Below are positions 34,622-43,818 of a stretch of 64,000 nucleotides of DNA, one piece after another. The notes beneath the pieces were generated by a model, which had not been told where the DNA came from, did not search any database, and was given only the letters and a program-made list of their open reading frames with translations. Position 1 is the first letter of the stretch, and each line of letters opens with the position of its first letter. The stretch is taken from assembly GCF_030813115.1 (NCBI RefSeq), contig NZ_JAUSTY010000005.1, positions 1 to 64,000 of the forward strand, given 5' to 3'. The position numbers and the translations under genes are program-made. This stretch comes from Bacillus horti. Lineage in GTDB: Bacteria > Bacillota > Bacilli > Caldalkalibacillales > JCM-10596.

Positions 34622-35419
34622 ATGGCTATAAAAGTAATCGTAGCAGGAGCCAAAGGGAGAATGGGTACAGAGGCTGTAAAAATGATACTCAAGGATTCTG
34701 AACTACAGTTGGCCTGTGGAATTGATTCCAAATTGGATGGTGTAGATGTCGGGGAAGTTATCGGTCTAGGACATATTGGCGTTCCTATGCACAATGATTT
34801 AGAGCAAGCGTTGGAGCAGTATGAGGCTGATGTGTTAGTTGACCTCACTACACCACAAAGTGGACGTAGAAATATGGAGCTAGCCCTGAATAAACAGGTG
34901 CGTCCTGTGGTAGGAACAACAGGGTTCTCAGCTCAAGACATTACTGAGCTATCGGAGCTTTGCCAGCAGCAGCAAACGGGAGCTTTAATTGCTCCAAACT
35001 TTGCTATTGGAGCCATACTAATGATGAAATTTGCTAAGCAGGCAGCGAAATACATGCCGGATGTGGAGATCATTGAGATGCACCACAATCAGAAGCTTGA
35101 CGCTCCTTCAGGAACAGCGATTAAGACGGCTGAGATGATTAGTGAGGTCAGAGAAGAGCATCGCCAAGGACATCCTGAAGAAAAAGAAGAAATAGATGGA
35201 GCTCGTGGAGCGTTCTTTCAAGGCTTTCCTATCCATAGTGTTCGCTTGCCAGGTCTAGTTGCCCATCAGCAGGTGATTTTTGGAGGGGAAGGGCAGACCT
35301 TAACTTTACGACATGATTCGATTGATCGCTCCTCTTTTATGCCAGGGATTAATCTTGCCATCAAAAAAGTAATGCACTTAGAAGAGCTAGTGTATGGCTT
35401 AGACAAAATTATCGATTAA
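34622..35419 (+). CDS. dapB: 4-hydroxy-tetrahydrodipicolinate reductase
   Basis: Reduces the cyclic intermediate of the lysine/diaminopimelate pathway with NAD(P)H. The 265-residue product has VAGAKGRMG for nucleotide binding, PVVGTTGFS, and the catalytic-site EMHHNQKLDAPSGTA. ATG 34622 is chosen over GTG 34613 because CAGGAGTG lies at proper distance for the former and the Rossmann start is then at the expected place. mgsA follows after 13 bases, as in B. subtilis. Confidence 0.97.
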   Translation: MAIKVIVAGAKGRMGTEAVKMILKDSELQLACGIDSKLDGVDVGEVIGLGHIGVPMHNDLEQALEQYEADVLVDLTTPQSGRRNMELALNKQVRPVVGTTGFSAQDITELSELCQQQQTGALIAPNFAIGAILMMKFAKQAAKYMPDVEIIEMHHNQKLDAPSGTAIKTAEMISEVREEHRQGHPEEKEEIDGARGAFFQGFPIHSVRLPGLVAHQQVIFGGEGQTLTLRHDSIDRSSFMPGINLAIKKVMHLEELVYGLDKIID

Positions 35420-35432
35420 GAGGGTGTCTTAA

Positions 35433-35855
35433 ATGAATATTGCCTTAATTGCACATGATCAGAAGAAGCAGGATATGATTCATTTTGCTTTGGCGTATGA
35501 GCCAATCCTTAAAGAGCATACACTTTATGCAACGGGAACTACAGGAAAGCTTATCATGCAAAATACATCTTTAGAAATTAATCGCTTAATGTCTGGACCA
35601 TTAGGGGGGGATCAGCAAATTGGAGCGATGATTGCAGAAAACCGAATGGATGTTGTTCTATTTTTCAGAGATCCGTTAACCGCTCAGCCGCATGAGCCAG
35701 ATATTATTGCTTTATTAAGATTATGTGATGTCTATGGTGTTCCTTTAGCAACAAATATGGCTACAGCAGAGGTTTTAGTCAAATCAATAGAACAAGGGGA
35801 TATTGATTGGAGGAAGGTTGTTAATCCGAACAAGACGGAGGAGGGTCGTACATGA
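35433..35855 (+). CDS. mgsA: Methylglyoxal synthase
   Basis: Converts dihydroxyacetone phosphate to methylglyoxal, a bypass under phosphate stress. The 140-residue product has [17 protein letters not shown] and [11 protein letters not shown], which bind phosphate, and the catalytic aspartate region FFRDPL. It overlaps bshB1 by four bases (ATGA). Its link with bacillithiol genes fits, because bacillithiol helps detoxify methylglyoxal. Confidence 0.96.
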   Translation: MNIALIAHDQKKQDMIHFALAYEPILKEHTLYATGTTGKLIMQNTSLEINRLMSGPLGGDQQIGAMIAENRMDVVLFFRDPLTAQPHEPDIIALLRLCDVYGVPLATNMATAEVLVKSIEQGDIDWRKVVNPNKTEEGRT

Positions 35856-36556
35856 GTACAGATCATTTAGATATTTTATGCTTTGGAGCTCATCCAGATG
35901 ATGTTGAGATTGGCATGGCAGGAACGATTCTAAAGCATGTAGCAGAGGGCTATAAAGTAGGAATTTGTGATTTGACAATGGCAGAGCTTTCTTCCAATGG
36001 AACGGTGACAAAAAGACAGGAGGAAGCCCAAGAAGCAGCTAATCGCTTAGGTGTAGTGAAAAGAGTAAATTTAGGATTTCCTGATCGTGGATTAGCATCC
36101 AATAGAGATGCAATCGCCTATATCGTTCGGATTATTAGGGAGCATAAGCCTCGAATTGTCTTTTTACCTTTTGAGGAAGACCGCCATCCAGATCATGGTG
36201 CTGTCACTCATCTTGTTGAGGAGGCTATCTTTAATGCGGGTATTCAAAAATACCAGATGAGTACAGAGGAAGAGGAAGCCCATCGTGTTCAGCAAACCTA
36301 TTATTACTTTATTAATGGTATCCAAAAGCCAGATATACTTGTAGATATTACGAAGCATGTAGAGGGTAAAAAGAGCGCTCTGTTAGCGTATGAATCTCAG
36401 TTCCTTCTAGAGCTAGAATCTACGGCAACTCGCTTAAATGATGGTTTTATCGAATTTATAGAGGGTCGTGATCGAGTATTTGGAAAAATGAAGAACGTTC
36501 CTTTTGCAGAGGGCTTTGTAGTAAAAGAACCGCTTTTGATTTCAACTTTATTATAG
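35852..36556 (+). CDS. bshB1: Bacillithiol biosynthesis deacetylase BshB1
   Basis: Removes the acetyl group from GlcNAc-malate to give GlcN-malate, step two of bacillithiol synthesis. The 234-residue LmbE/PIG-L zinc deacetylase has the metal motif AHPDDVEIG near residue 12 and HPDHGAV near residue 113. GGAGGGTC precedes the ATG, which overlaps mgsA. bshA follows after 18 bases, so the two steps are co-expressed. Confidence 0.95.
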   Translation: MSTDHLDILCFGAHPDDVEIGMAGTILKHVAEGYKVGICDLTMAELSSNGTVTKRQEEAQEAANRLGVVKRVNLGFPDRGLASNRDAIAYIVRIIREHKPRIVFLPFEEDRHPDHGAVTHLVEEAIFNAGIQKYQMSTEEEEAHRVQQTYYYFINGIQKPDILVDITKHVEGKKSALLAYESQFLLELESTATRLNDGFIEFIEGRDRVFGKMKNVPFAEGFVVKEPLLISTLL

Positions 36557-36574
36557 TTTTAAGGGAGAGTACTG

Positions 36575-37717
36575 ATGAGTATGACAGAAAAACGCTTAAA
36601 AATAGGAATTACCTGCTACCCTACTCTTGGAGGCTCAGGTGTTATTGCTACAGAGCTAGGCAAGCTGTTAGCAGAAAAAGGACATCAGGTACATTTTATT
36701 ACGTCCAGTATGCCCTTTAGGCTAGGAAAATACCATCCAAATATCTTTTTCCATGAGGTCGAAGTCAATCATTACTCCGTTTTCCGTTATCCGCCTTACG
36801 ATCTCACGTTAGCTAGCCGAATGGCTCAGGTCGCTAATATGGAGAAGCTTGATATTTTACATGTTCATTATGCTGTCCCTCACGCCATTTGTGCCTTCTT
36901 AGCAAAGCAAATGATTCACCATCCGATAAAAATTATTACTACGCTTCATGGAACAGACATTACTGTGTTGGGCTATGACGATACGTTGAAAGATATGATT
37001 CGCTTTGGTATTGAACAATCAGATCGAGTAACAGCCGTTTCTGATGAGCTCATTAAGCAAACACATGAGCTTCTGAATATCAACAAAGAAATTGATAAGA
37101 TTTATAACTTCGTTGACTCTAGAGTGTACTTTAAACGAGATTCCACTGATCTTCGAGAGCGCTACTCTCCAAACGGAGAAAAGCTCCTTATACATATTTC
37201 AAATTTTAGACCTGTTAAGAGAGTAACGGATGTCGTCCAAATCTTCCGCAAGATTGTCCATAAACTTCCAGCTAAGCTTTTATTAATTGGAGAAGGGCCT
37301 GAACTATCAAGAACCTGTGAATGGGTGCAGGAAAATGGACTGAATGAGCATGTCGTCTTCTTAGGGAAGCAGGAGGATGTCTCAGAGATCTTATCGCAAA
37401 TGGATTTAATGCTATTACCTTCTGAGAAGGAAAGCTTTGGCTTGGTTGCCTTAGAAGCGATGTCATGTGGTGTGCCTGTAATCGCATCTAATGCTGGAGG
37501 ATTACCTGAGCTTATTGATCACGGTCAATCTGGCTTTACATATCCGGTTGGAGAGGTAGAAGCAATGGCAGAGTCAGCACTAGGATTATTGATGAATGAA
37601 GAACAGCATAAAAGCTTTTCGCAAGCAAGCATTAAACGAGCAACGACGATGTTTTCAGCAGATAAAATGGTGGGCATCTATGAAGATATCTATTTTCAAA
37701 CACTTACAGAACAATAA
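36575..37717 (+). CDS. bshA: N-acetyl-alpha-D-glucosaminyl L-malate synthase BshA
   Basis: A GT4-family retaining glycosyltransferase that joins GlcNAc from UDP-GlcNAc to L-malate, step one of bacillithiol synthesis. The 380-residue protein has the N-terminal PTLGGSGVIATELG loop, HGTDITVLG, SNFRPVKRV and the GT4 donor motif ESFGLVALEAMSCGVPVIAS. GGGAGAG precedes ATG 36575; a second ATG two codons later is possible. The pair with bshB1 marks the organism as a bacillithiol producer; bshC is not in the window. Confidence 0.95.
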   Translation: MSMTEKRLKIGITCYPTLGGSGVIATELGKLLAEKGHQVHFITSSMPFRLGKYHPNIFFHEVEVNHYSVFRYPPYDLTLASRMAQVANMEKLDILHVHYAVPHAICAFLAKQMIHHPIKIITTLHGTDITVLGYDDTLKDMIRFGIEQSDRVTAVSDELIKQTHELLNINKEIDKIYNFVDSRVYFKRDSTDLRERYSPNGEKLLIHISNFRPVKRVTDVVQIFRKIVHKLPAKLLLIGEGPELSRTCEWVQENGLNEHVVFLGKQEDVSEILSQMDLMLLPSEKESFGLVALEAMSCGVPVIASNAGGLPELIDHGQSGFTYPVGEVEAMAESALGLLMNEEQHKSFSQASIKRATTMFSADKMVGIYEDIYFQTLTEQ

Positions 37718-37750
37718 ATAGATAAGCTGTTCAGGCAAAGGATGAAGAAT

Positions 37751-39001
37751 ATGAAGCTAGACCTAGATGAAAGGTTTTCAGCAGGGATAGACGTCATTAA
37801 AAGGTTAGAGGATAGAGGCTACGAGGCTTATTTTATTGGGGGCTGTGTCAGGGATCTTTTGCTCAATCGCCAAGTGGCTGATATTGATTTATGTTCATCG
37901 GCTAAACCAGAGGAGGTTATTCGCCTCTTTTCACGAACTATTCCAACTGGCTTACAGCATGGAACAGTTACTGTGCTGTGGAGGAGAAAGCAAATAGAGG
38001 TTACGACCTTTCGGACGGAGCAGAACTACGCCAATCATAGGCATCCCAAGGAGGTTCAATTTGTCTCTACTCTTGCAGAGGACTGCAAGCGTAGAGATTT
38101 TACAATTAATGCTATAGCTATGGATAAGGACGGAAGAATTATCGATTATGAACATGGAGTAGCTGACTTGGAAAGAAAACAAATCAAAACCGTCGGACAT
38201 CCTGAGGAGCGATTTCAAGAGGATGCTTTGAGAATGCTTAGAGCGATTCGGTTTAGTACACAGTTAAGATTTAGTATCCAATCCGCTACGTATGAAGCGA
38301 TTAAGAGGCATAAGCTCCTCTTACAGCATATAGCGAAAGAGCGTATCAGTGTTGAATTCCAAAAAGTCATGCAGGCTGACGCCGTGCAACAGGGCGTTCG
38401 TTTGCTATTAGATTCGGGTATTGCTGGTGATATTCATCCTTTTTCGGGAGTTACTTCTGCCTTCCAAAGCTTTTCTACCTTTGACTTACAAGAGCTGTCA
38501 GAGAAGGAAAGATGGGTGTTGCTTTTATTCCTTGTAGCCGATGAAGAAAAGGCATTACACTTCTTGAAGCAGAATATGCTTCCAAAGCTTTTGAGTAGGG
38601 AGATAAGGAAATTAACCAAGCTTTGCTATGCCTATCCAACCTATCGTAAAGCTACTCATTTTTCGGATTTAATGCTTGTTCAGCTTGGTCAAGAAAATGT
38701 GTTTTTTCTATTGCTTATGAATAGGTTAGTGACTTCTCCTTCTAACGATTATTTGTTTGAGCAGAAGCTACAGCATGAACAAGAAATAATACGTAGCAGG
38801 ATAGAACACCTCCCGCTCCAGGCAATAGAACAATTAGCGATTTCAGGCGAGGAGCTTGCTAAGCTTTATATGCAGAGAAAAAAAGGACAATGGATTCAAC
38901 AAGCACTAGAAAGGCTACTGCTCGCTGTTGTGAATCGAGAAGTAGAAAATGAACGGGACAGGCTGATAGCTTTTATGATGGAGAGTGAAGGGTATGAATG
39001 A
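37751..39001 (+). CDS. cca: CCA tRNA nucleotidyltransferase
   Basis: Adds or repairs the 3' CCA of tRNAs. The 416-residue class II enzyme has the nucleotidyltransferase core YFIGGCVRDLLLNR with the DIDL metal motif, RRDFTINAIA, and EDALRMLRAIRFSTQL, then the body and tail helices. ATG 37751 is favoured since AAAGGATG sits just before it, although ATG 37742 is also open. It overlaps birA by eight bases as in the B. subtilis order. Confidence 0.96.
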   Translation: MKLDLDERFSAGIDVIKRLEDRGYEAYFIGGCVRDLLLNRQVADIDLCSSAKPEEVIRLFSRTIPTGLQHGTVTVLWRRKQIEVTTFRTEQNYANHRHPKEVQFVSTLAEDCKRRDFTINAIAMDKDGRIIDYEHGVADLERKQIKTVGHPEERFQEDALRMLRAIRFSTQLRFSIQSATYEAIKRHKLLLQHIAKERISVEFQKVMQADAVQQGVRLLLDSGIAGDIHPFSGVTSAFQSFSTFDLQELSEKERWVLLLFLVADEEKALHFLKQNMLPKLLSREIRKLTKLCYAYPTYRKATHFSDLMLVQLGQENVFFLLLMNRLVTSPSNDYLFEQKLQHEQEIIRSRIEHLPLQAIEQLAISGEELAKLYMQRKKGQWIQQALERLLLAVVNREVENERDRLIAFMMESEGYE

Positions 39002-39977
39002 AAATCGGGAAAGAGTACTAGATGAGTTGCTACAGCACAGAGATTCCTTTTTGTCAGGAGAGGAGCTGAGTAAGCGTCTTAGTATTTCGCGTACAGCTGT
39101 GTGGAAGCATATTGAGGAGCTTAGGAGAGATGGTTATACGATTAATGCTGTTAGAAAGCAAGGATATATGATTAAAGCAGTTCCTTCCTCATTAGAGGTA
39201 TCCGCTATTCATCCTTTTTTGGAGACTGAATTTGTTGGTAAAGAGATGTATACGTACGGAGAAGTGATGTCAACTCAACTGATTGCTCATGAAAAGGCAA
39301 AGTCAGGGGCAGCCTCGGGAACAGTTATCCTTGCCGATTTGCAAACACAGGGGAAGGCTAGACTTGGGAGGCGCTGGCATTCACCAAAAGGTACGGGAAT
39401 TTGGATGAGCCTGATGGTAAAGCCCTACCTTCCATTATCGGCGATACCACAGCTAACTCTACTTACTGCTGTAGCCTTAGTAAGAGGTATTCATCAAGAA
39501 ATAGGCTTAGAGGTGCAAATAAAATGGCCGAATGATCTCCTTTTTCATGGAAAAAAGCTTTGTGGCATTCTTACTGAGGTTCAAGCTGAAGCTGATCAAG
39601 TGAATTATGTCATTATCGGGATTGGCATGAATGTCAATCATCAAGAGAAGGATTTTGACGAAAGCCTGTCATCAATAGCTACCTCATTAAGAATTGAAAA
39701 AGGAAAAAAGCTGGATAGAAATAAATTGATTGCTGTACTGCTTAAGGAATGGGAAATTCTTTATCAGCTTTACATGAAGCAAGGCTTTTCTCCTATAAAA
39801 ACTTTATGGGAAACGTATGCTTTATCCTTAGGTCAACAAATTACTGCCCGCACGGTACAAGGGAATTATACAGGAATGGCTAAAGGTATTACCGACGAAG
39901 GGATTTTACTGCTTGAGGACGAGCAAGGAACGATTCATAAAATCTATTCAGCAGATATAGAGACACCCAAAACGTAA
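38994..39977 (+). CDS. birA: Biotin operon repressor / biotin-protein ligase
   Basis: Biotinylates acceptor proteins such as acetyl-CoA carboxylase and, through an N-terminal winged helix, represses biotin genes. The 327-residue protein has the HTH at about residues 17-40 (SGEELSKRLSISRTAVWKHI), the ligase loop LGRRWHSPKGTGIWMSL and the lysine-containing QIKWPNDLLFHGKKLCGIL. ATG 38994 follows GGAGAG at eight bases. The presence of the DNA-binding domain identifies it as the bifunctional type. Confidence 0.96.
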   Translation: MNENRERVLDELLQHRDSFLSGEELSKRLSISRTAVWKHIEELRRDGYTINAVRKQGYMIKAVPSSLEVSAIHPFLETEFVGKEMYTYGEVMSTQLIAHEKAKSGAASGTVILADLQTQGKARLGRRWHSPKGTGIWMSLMVKPYLPLSAIPQLTLLTAVALVRGIHQEIGLEVQIKWPNDLLFHGKKLCGILTEVQAEADQVNYVIIGIGMNVNHQEKDFDESLSSIATSLRIEKGKKLDRNKLIAVLLKEWEILYQLYMKQGFSPIKTLWETYALSLGQQITARTVQGNYTGMAKGITDEGILLLEDEQGTIHKIYSADIETPKT

Positions 39978-39979
39978 TC

Positions 39980-40330
39980 TGCTATAATACGAGTAAGAAA
40001 GGCGGTATCCATTCCTTGGAACTGTACTTTGCTCTATATGTATAAGTTTTATTATTATCTGATGAGTTAAGCAGAGTAATGATAAGCTCTGTGTCGTATG
40101 ATGAATACCCTTAAAGCTATCTTGTATAACAAGAGATAGTATTGATAATGAAACACCTACGAAAATGGATTCTGCCTTGAACCAAAAAAATGGACGGGGA
40201 CAGAGGGATCGTTAGGGACATTTTGGTATGTCTTACAAGCCTTCTGCCTATTAAGTGCAGACAGGCTTTTTTGCTTAGACGATCCTCCTCAATGCTTGTT
40301 TGTCTTCACAAAGAAAAAGGAGGAATAGAA
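39980..40330 (+). promoter_or_regulatory. panB upstream leader region
   Basis: A 350-bp gap without genes. An extended -10 (TGCTATAAT, 39980-39988) could start a long leader. Hairpins are visible at 40072-40090 (CAGAG/CTCTG), 40118-40140 (CTATC...GATAG with bulged bases) and 40181-40227 (ACCAAAA...CATTTTGGT, with the inner GGGGACAGAGGGATCGTTAGGGA in part reminiscent of REP-like elements), and a terminator at 40237-40272. The layout would allow regulation of panBCD by attenuation. A short bulged-stem motif upstream of panB (the pan motif) is known in Firmicutes, but I cannot confirm it here. Confidence 0.4.
40237..40272 (+). terminator. Terminator upstream of panB
   Basis: AAGCCTTCTGC pairs with GCAGACAGGCTT (one bulged C), followed by TTTT. 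It lies 60 bases before panB, after a long leader, so it may act as an attenuator. Confidence 0.75.
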
Positions 40331-40331
40331 A

Positions 40332-41186
40332 ATGAAACAGGTAACAACAGCTACTTTAAAGCAAATGAAACAGGAAAACGGAAAAATTGCTATGGTCACC
40401 GCTTATGATTTTCCGACAGCTAAGCTTGCTGACGAAGCTGGGATTGATGTGATTCTTGTCGGAGATTCATTAGGAATGGTTGTTTTAGGATATGACTCTA
40501 CCGTTCATGTGACTGTACAGGATATGCTGCATCATACGAAAGCGGTTACAAGAGGGGTGGAGCGTGCTTTCGTCGTGACGGATATGCCTTTCTTAAGCTA
40601 TCACGGGAGCTTTGATCGTACGTTAGATGCTGCTTCTAGGCTGATGCAGGAGGGAGGAGCTCATGCCCTTAAGCTTGAAGGTGGGCAAGAAATAGCTCAT
40701 ACGGTTGAGCGGCTTGTTCTTGCCGGGATACCTGTTATGGGACATATTGGACTTACTCCGCAAGCTGTACACCAGCTTGGTGGCTATAAGGTTCAAGGAA
40801 AAGACGTAGCTTCTGCGCAAAAGTTAATTGAGGATGCAAAGGCATTAGAGCAAGCTGGAGCATTCTCTATAGTATTAGAGTGTATTCCAGCTCCACTGGC
40901 TAAGCTTATTTCTGAGCAGCTTACCATTCCTACGATTGGTATCGGAGCAGGTGTGGAATGTGACGGACAGGTATTAGTTTTCCATGATTTAGTCCAATAC
41001 AAAAGTAGCTTAAATCCAAAATTCGTTAAGGCATATTCTGAAATCGGTTCGTTCATTTCAGAGGCACTAGGGAACTATATTAAGGAAGTTAAGACAAAGG
41101 ACTTCCCCACAGAAGAATATTCCTTCTCTATAAATGAGGAAGTCATTGAACAATTGTATGGGGGAAAAGGGGATACATCAAAATGA
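40332..41186 (+). CDS. panB: 3-methyl-2-oxobutanoate hydroxymethyltransferase
   Basis: Makes ketopantoate from 2-oxoisovalerate and methylene-tetrahydrofolate for pantothenate. The 284-residue TIM-barrel enzyme has [30 protein letters not shown] (in part), the metal-binding [26 protein letters not shown], and [12 protein letters not shown] with the catalytic glutamate. AAAAGGAGGAA precedes the ATG. It overlaps panC by ATGA. Confidence 0.97.
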   Translation: MKQVTTATLKQMKQENGKIAMVTAYDFPTAKLADEAGIDVILVGDSLGMVVLGYDSTVHVTVQDMLHHTKAVTRGVERAFVVTDMPFLSYHGSFDRTLDAASRLMQEGGAHALKLEGGQEIAHTVERLVLAGIPVMGHIGLTPQAVHQLGGYKVQGKDVASAQKLIEDAKALEQAGAFSIVLECIPAPLAKLISEQLTIPTIGIGAGVECDGQVLVFHDLVQYKSSLNPKFVKAYSEIGSFISEALGNYIKEVKTKDFPTEEYSFSINEEVIEQLYGGKGDTSK

Positions 41187-42055
41187 AAATAGTAAGAACG
41201 ATTCAGGAATGGAGATCCATACGACGTTCCTTTGAGCAACAAACGGTTGGTTTTGTGCCAACTATGGGTTATTTACACGATGGACATATTAGTCTCATTA
41301 AGGAAGTTCAGCAGCATGCAGATATTACCGTCCTTAGTATATTTGTGAATCCTTTGCAATTTGGACAAAATGAAGATTACGGCTCATATCCCCGTGATGA
41401 GGAAAAGGATACTAATATGGCTCAACTGGCAGGTGTAGATTATGTTTTTATCCCTGATGTTAAAGAGATGTATCCTGCCCCAACTCGAACGAAGGTTCAT
41501 ATTGAAGGTATAACTGAACAGCTTTGCGGTAGGTCTAGACCCGGACATTTTGATGGTGTGGCTACCGTTGTAGCGAAGCTTTTTAATATCATTCAGCCTG
41601 ACTATGCTTGCTTCGGGCAAAAGGATGCTCAGCAAGCAGCCGTCATTCATCAGCTTATTACAGACCTAAATATACCTGTAGAATTGATAATTTGCCCTAC
41701 GATCCGTGAGGAGGATGGGTTAGCAAGAAGCTCTAGAAATATCTATCTCGATTCAGAGCAAAGGCAGCACGCTACTATCCTATATGAAGCATTGCGCGAT
41801 GGGTTTAAAGAGGTAGAAGCAGGGGAAAGGAAAACCGAAACGGTCAAAGCGAATATGTTCAAAAAAATAAATTCCGTATCTATGGCACATATTGACTATG
41901 TGGATATTTTATCGTACCCTAGCTTAGGTGGATTGTCTCAGCTTCAGGGGAAAATTCTTATGGCCGTAGCGGTCAGGTTTGGGGCAACAAGATTAATTGA
42001 TAATTTTATTATAGAGGTTAACGATCAGGAGGTCACATTATGTTTCGGCATATGA
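41183..42055 (+). CDS. panC: Pantothenate synthetase
   Basis: Joins pantoate and beta-alanine with ATP. The 290-residue protein has the nucleotidyl transferase motifs [15 protein letters not shown] (HxGH class), [29 protein letters not shown] and [12 protein letters not shown]. It overlaps both panB and panD, indicating one tightly coupled operon. Confidence 0.97.
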   Translation: MKIVRTIQEWRSIRRSFEQQTVGFVPTMGYLHDGHISLIKEVQQHADITVLSIFVNPLQFGQNEDYGSYPRDEEKDTNMAQLAGVDYVFIPDVKEMYPAPTRTKVHIEGITEQLCGRSRPGHFDGVATVVAKLFNIIQPDYACFGQKDAQQAAVIHQLITDLNIPVELIICPTIREEDGLARSSRNIYLDSEQRQHATILYEALRDGFKEVEAGERKTETVKANMFKKINSVSMAHIDYVDILSYPSLGGLSQLQGKILMAVAVRFGATRLIDNFIIEVNDQEVTLCFGI

Positions 42056-42423
42056 TGAAAGCAAAAATTCATAGAGCTACAGTTACAGAAGCAAATCTAC
42101 AATATGTAGGAAGTATTACGATTGATCAGGACTTAATGGAAAAGGTAGATATTTTGCCTCATGAAAAAGTTCAGGTCGTTAATAATAACAATGGAGCTCG
42201 TTTGGAGACGTACGTCATTCCAGGCGAGAGAGGAACAGGTATTATTTGTTTAAATGGAGCAGCAGCTAGATTGGTTCAGCCTGGAGATACGGTTATCGTT
42301 CTATCCTATGCTTTAGTTGCAGAGGATAAAGTGAAGGAATTCAAGCCGAAGGTAGCCATCATGGGAGAAGGAAACCAAGTGGTGGAGCTATTGGATTATG
42401 AGCAGCATGGTACCATTGCTTAA
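42040..42423 (+). CDS. panD: Aspartate 1-decarboxylase
   Basis: Makes beta-alanine from aspartate with a pyruvoyl group. The 127-residue proenzyme has the self-cleavage site Gly24-Ser25 in YVGSIT, the K9 and H11 region at the start, and [15 protein letters not shown] and [12 protein letters not shown], as in B. subtilis. AGGAGGTC precedes the ATG, which overlaps the panC end by 16 bases. Confidence 0.97.
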   Translation: MFRHMMKAKIHRATVTEANLQYVGSITIDQDLMEKVDILPHEKVQVVNNNNGARLETYVIPGERGTGIICLNGAAARLVQPGDTVIVLSYALVAEDKVKEFKPKVAIMGEGNQVVELLDYEQHGTIA

Positions 42424-42435
42424 TTATTAATGAAA

Positions 42436-42480
42436 AAGTCTGTTTTCGCAAAGAAATGTGCGAAGCAGGCTTTATTTTTT
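42436..42480 (+). terminator. Terminator of panBCD
   Basis: AAGTCTG and CAGGCTT, with TTCGCA/TGCGAA above them, form a long stem, followed by TATTTTTT. Confidence 0.8.
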
Positions 42481-42543
42481 GGCAAAACGCACACACTATA
42501 CAAATGATGAAAGCAGGTGGAGTGAAAAAAGGGAGGAATGAAA

Positions 42544-43797
42544 ATGGAGATTCATGACATGTTTAAGCCGTTAAATGAAAAACTGGAGCTGTTGCATAAT
42601 AAAGTGAAACAATCCTCTCCGCATACAGAATTTGAGGAGGAGGTTGAGGATTTAAAACAAAAAAGTGAGGAAATCGTAGAAAATTGGCTGACGTTTGAAA
42701 ATAAATTAGGTCAATTAATTCAAGCTATGAAGCATCATCCACAGGATAAGGAGCCGTTAGGTGAAGAAGTAGGAGAAGGGATGTGGGAAAACCAAGAGGA
42801 GCAAATCGCTGATCTATATCAAAAATGGTACAAGTCTGAGGATTCGGCAACGTTTACGTCAAATCCTGATTGGAAAAAAGGCTCTGCTTTGTATGAGCTG
42901 CTCATGTTTGAGCACGCTATTCCTTATCTCGTTAAGACAGTGGAGCAGTACCCTGAATTTGATACGGCTAGATTATTTTTAGCTCATGCGTATTTAGCCG
43001 GTGATGAACGGAGTAAGGCTAGATATCAGCTGAGCTTTTTAAGCGAAACATCTACCGTCCCTGAGATTGTGCAGCTTGCCTTGCATGGACTAGGCTGTAT
43101 GGCTGGCGCATTGAAGGAATATGAACGCTCCGCCCTTTATTTTGAGAAAATTGACATGAGTAGTGTGCAAACAGAGTGGTTACCCGTTTTTATAGCGAAT
43201 TACGCTAAATCCTTGTTTCATCTGCAACGATATGAAAGCTGTCTAGAGCAATGGAGATGGTATTACGAGCTAATGCCATCGGATTGGCGCGGTCCTTATA
43301 TGTTAGGAAAGGTATTTATGAAACAGGGTGATCAGGAGGCAGCCCTTTCCTTTTGGTTTGAAGCTTTGCAAATTCAAGAAGATCCCGTTCTATTGCAGGA
43401 TATGGCTCAGCATTTTGAACAGGGCTCGCTCCATGGAATGGCTGCTCAATGCTATGAGAGAATGACTCGCCATCATACGATGAACAGAGATGCTCAGGCT
43501 TGGTTTGGTTTGGCTTGGAATTTGGGTCTAGCTCAAAAAAAGCAAAAGGCTAGGCAAATGTTTTTAAAGGGACTTAGTCTATTCCCTAAGCATTTGGAGC
43601 TTCAAGTAGCCTATGTTTGGATGCTGATCTACTGGAACGAACGTAATAAAGTACTCAAAAATCTAATGACATTAAAGAAACAATATCCTGATCATCCTTT
43701 AGTTATTGGACTCGGCTACCTTTATGAGGGGAAGCTTGGTGCAGTGGATGATGTGTTCGCTTCTCATTTACACGTCTCTCAATTTCCTGTAAGCTAG
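42544..43797 (+). CDS. Tetratricopeptide-like repeat protein
   Basis: A 417-residue soluble protein. Residues 1-70 form a coiled-coil-like acidic region (FEEEVEDLKQKSEEIVENW), and from about residue 95 onward degenerate TPR units run to the end (for example FDTARLFLAHAYLAGDERSKA, quoted in part, and GPYMLGKVFMKQGDQEAALSFW). No catalytic motif is seen. GGGAGG lies one base from ATG 42538 and seven from ATG 42544, so the latter is used. It precedes dinG by 21 bases and may be co-transcribed. Function unknown. Confidence 0.75.
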   Translation: MEIHDMFKPLNEKLELLHNKVKQSSPHTEFEEEVEDLKQKSEEIVENWLTFENKLGQLIQAMKHHPQDKEPLGEEVGEGMWENQEEQIADLYQKWYKSEDSATFTSNPDWKKGSALYELLMFEHAIPYLVKTVEQYPEFDTARLFLAHAYLAGDERSKARYQLSFLSETSTVPEIVQLALHGLGCMAGALKEYERSALYFEKIDMSSVQTEWLPVFIANYAKSLFHLQRYESCLEQWRWYYELMPSDWRGPYMLGKVFMKQGDQEAALSFWFEALQIQEDPVLLQDMAQHFEQGSLHGMAAQCYERMTRHHTMNRDAQAWFGLAWNLGLAQKKQKARQMFLKGLSLFPKHLELQVAYVWMLIYWNERNKVLKNLMTLKKQYPDHPLVIGLGYLYEGKLGAVDDVFASHLHVSQFPVS

Positions 43798-43818
43798 AAG
43801 CATATGAGGTGATATGCA

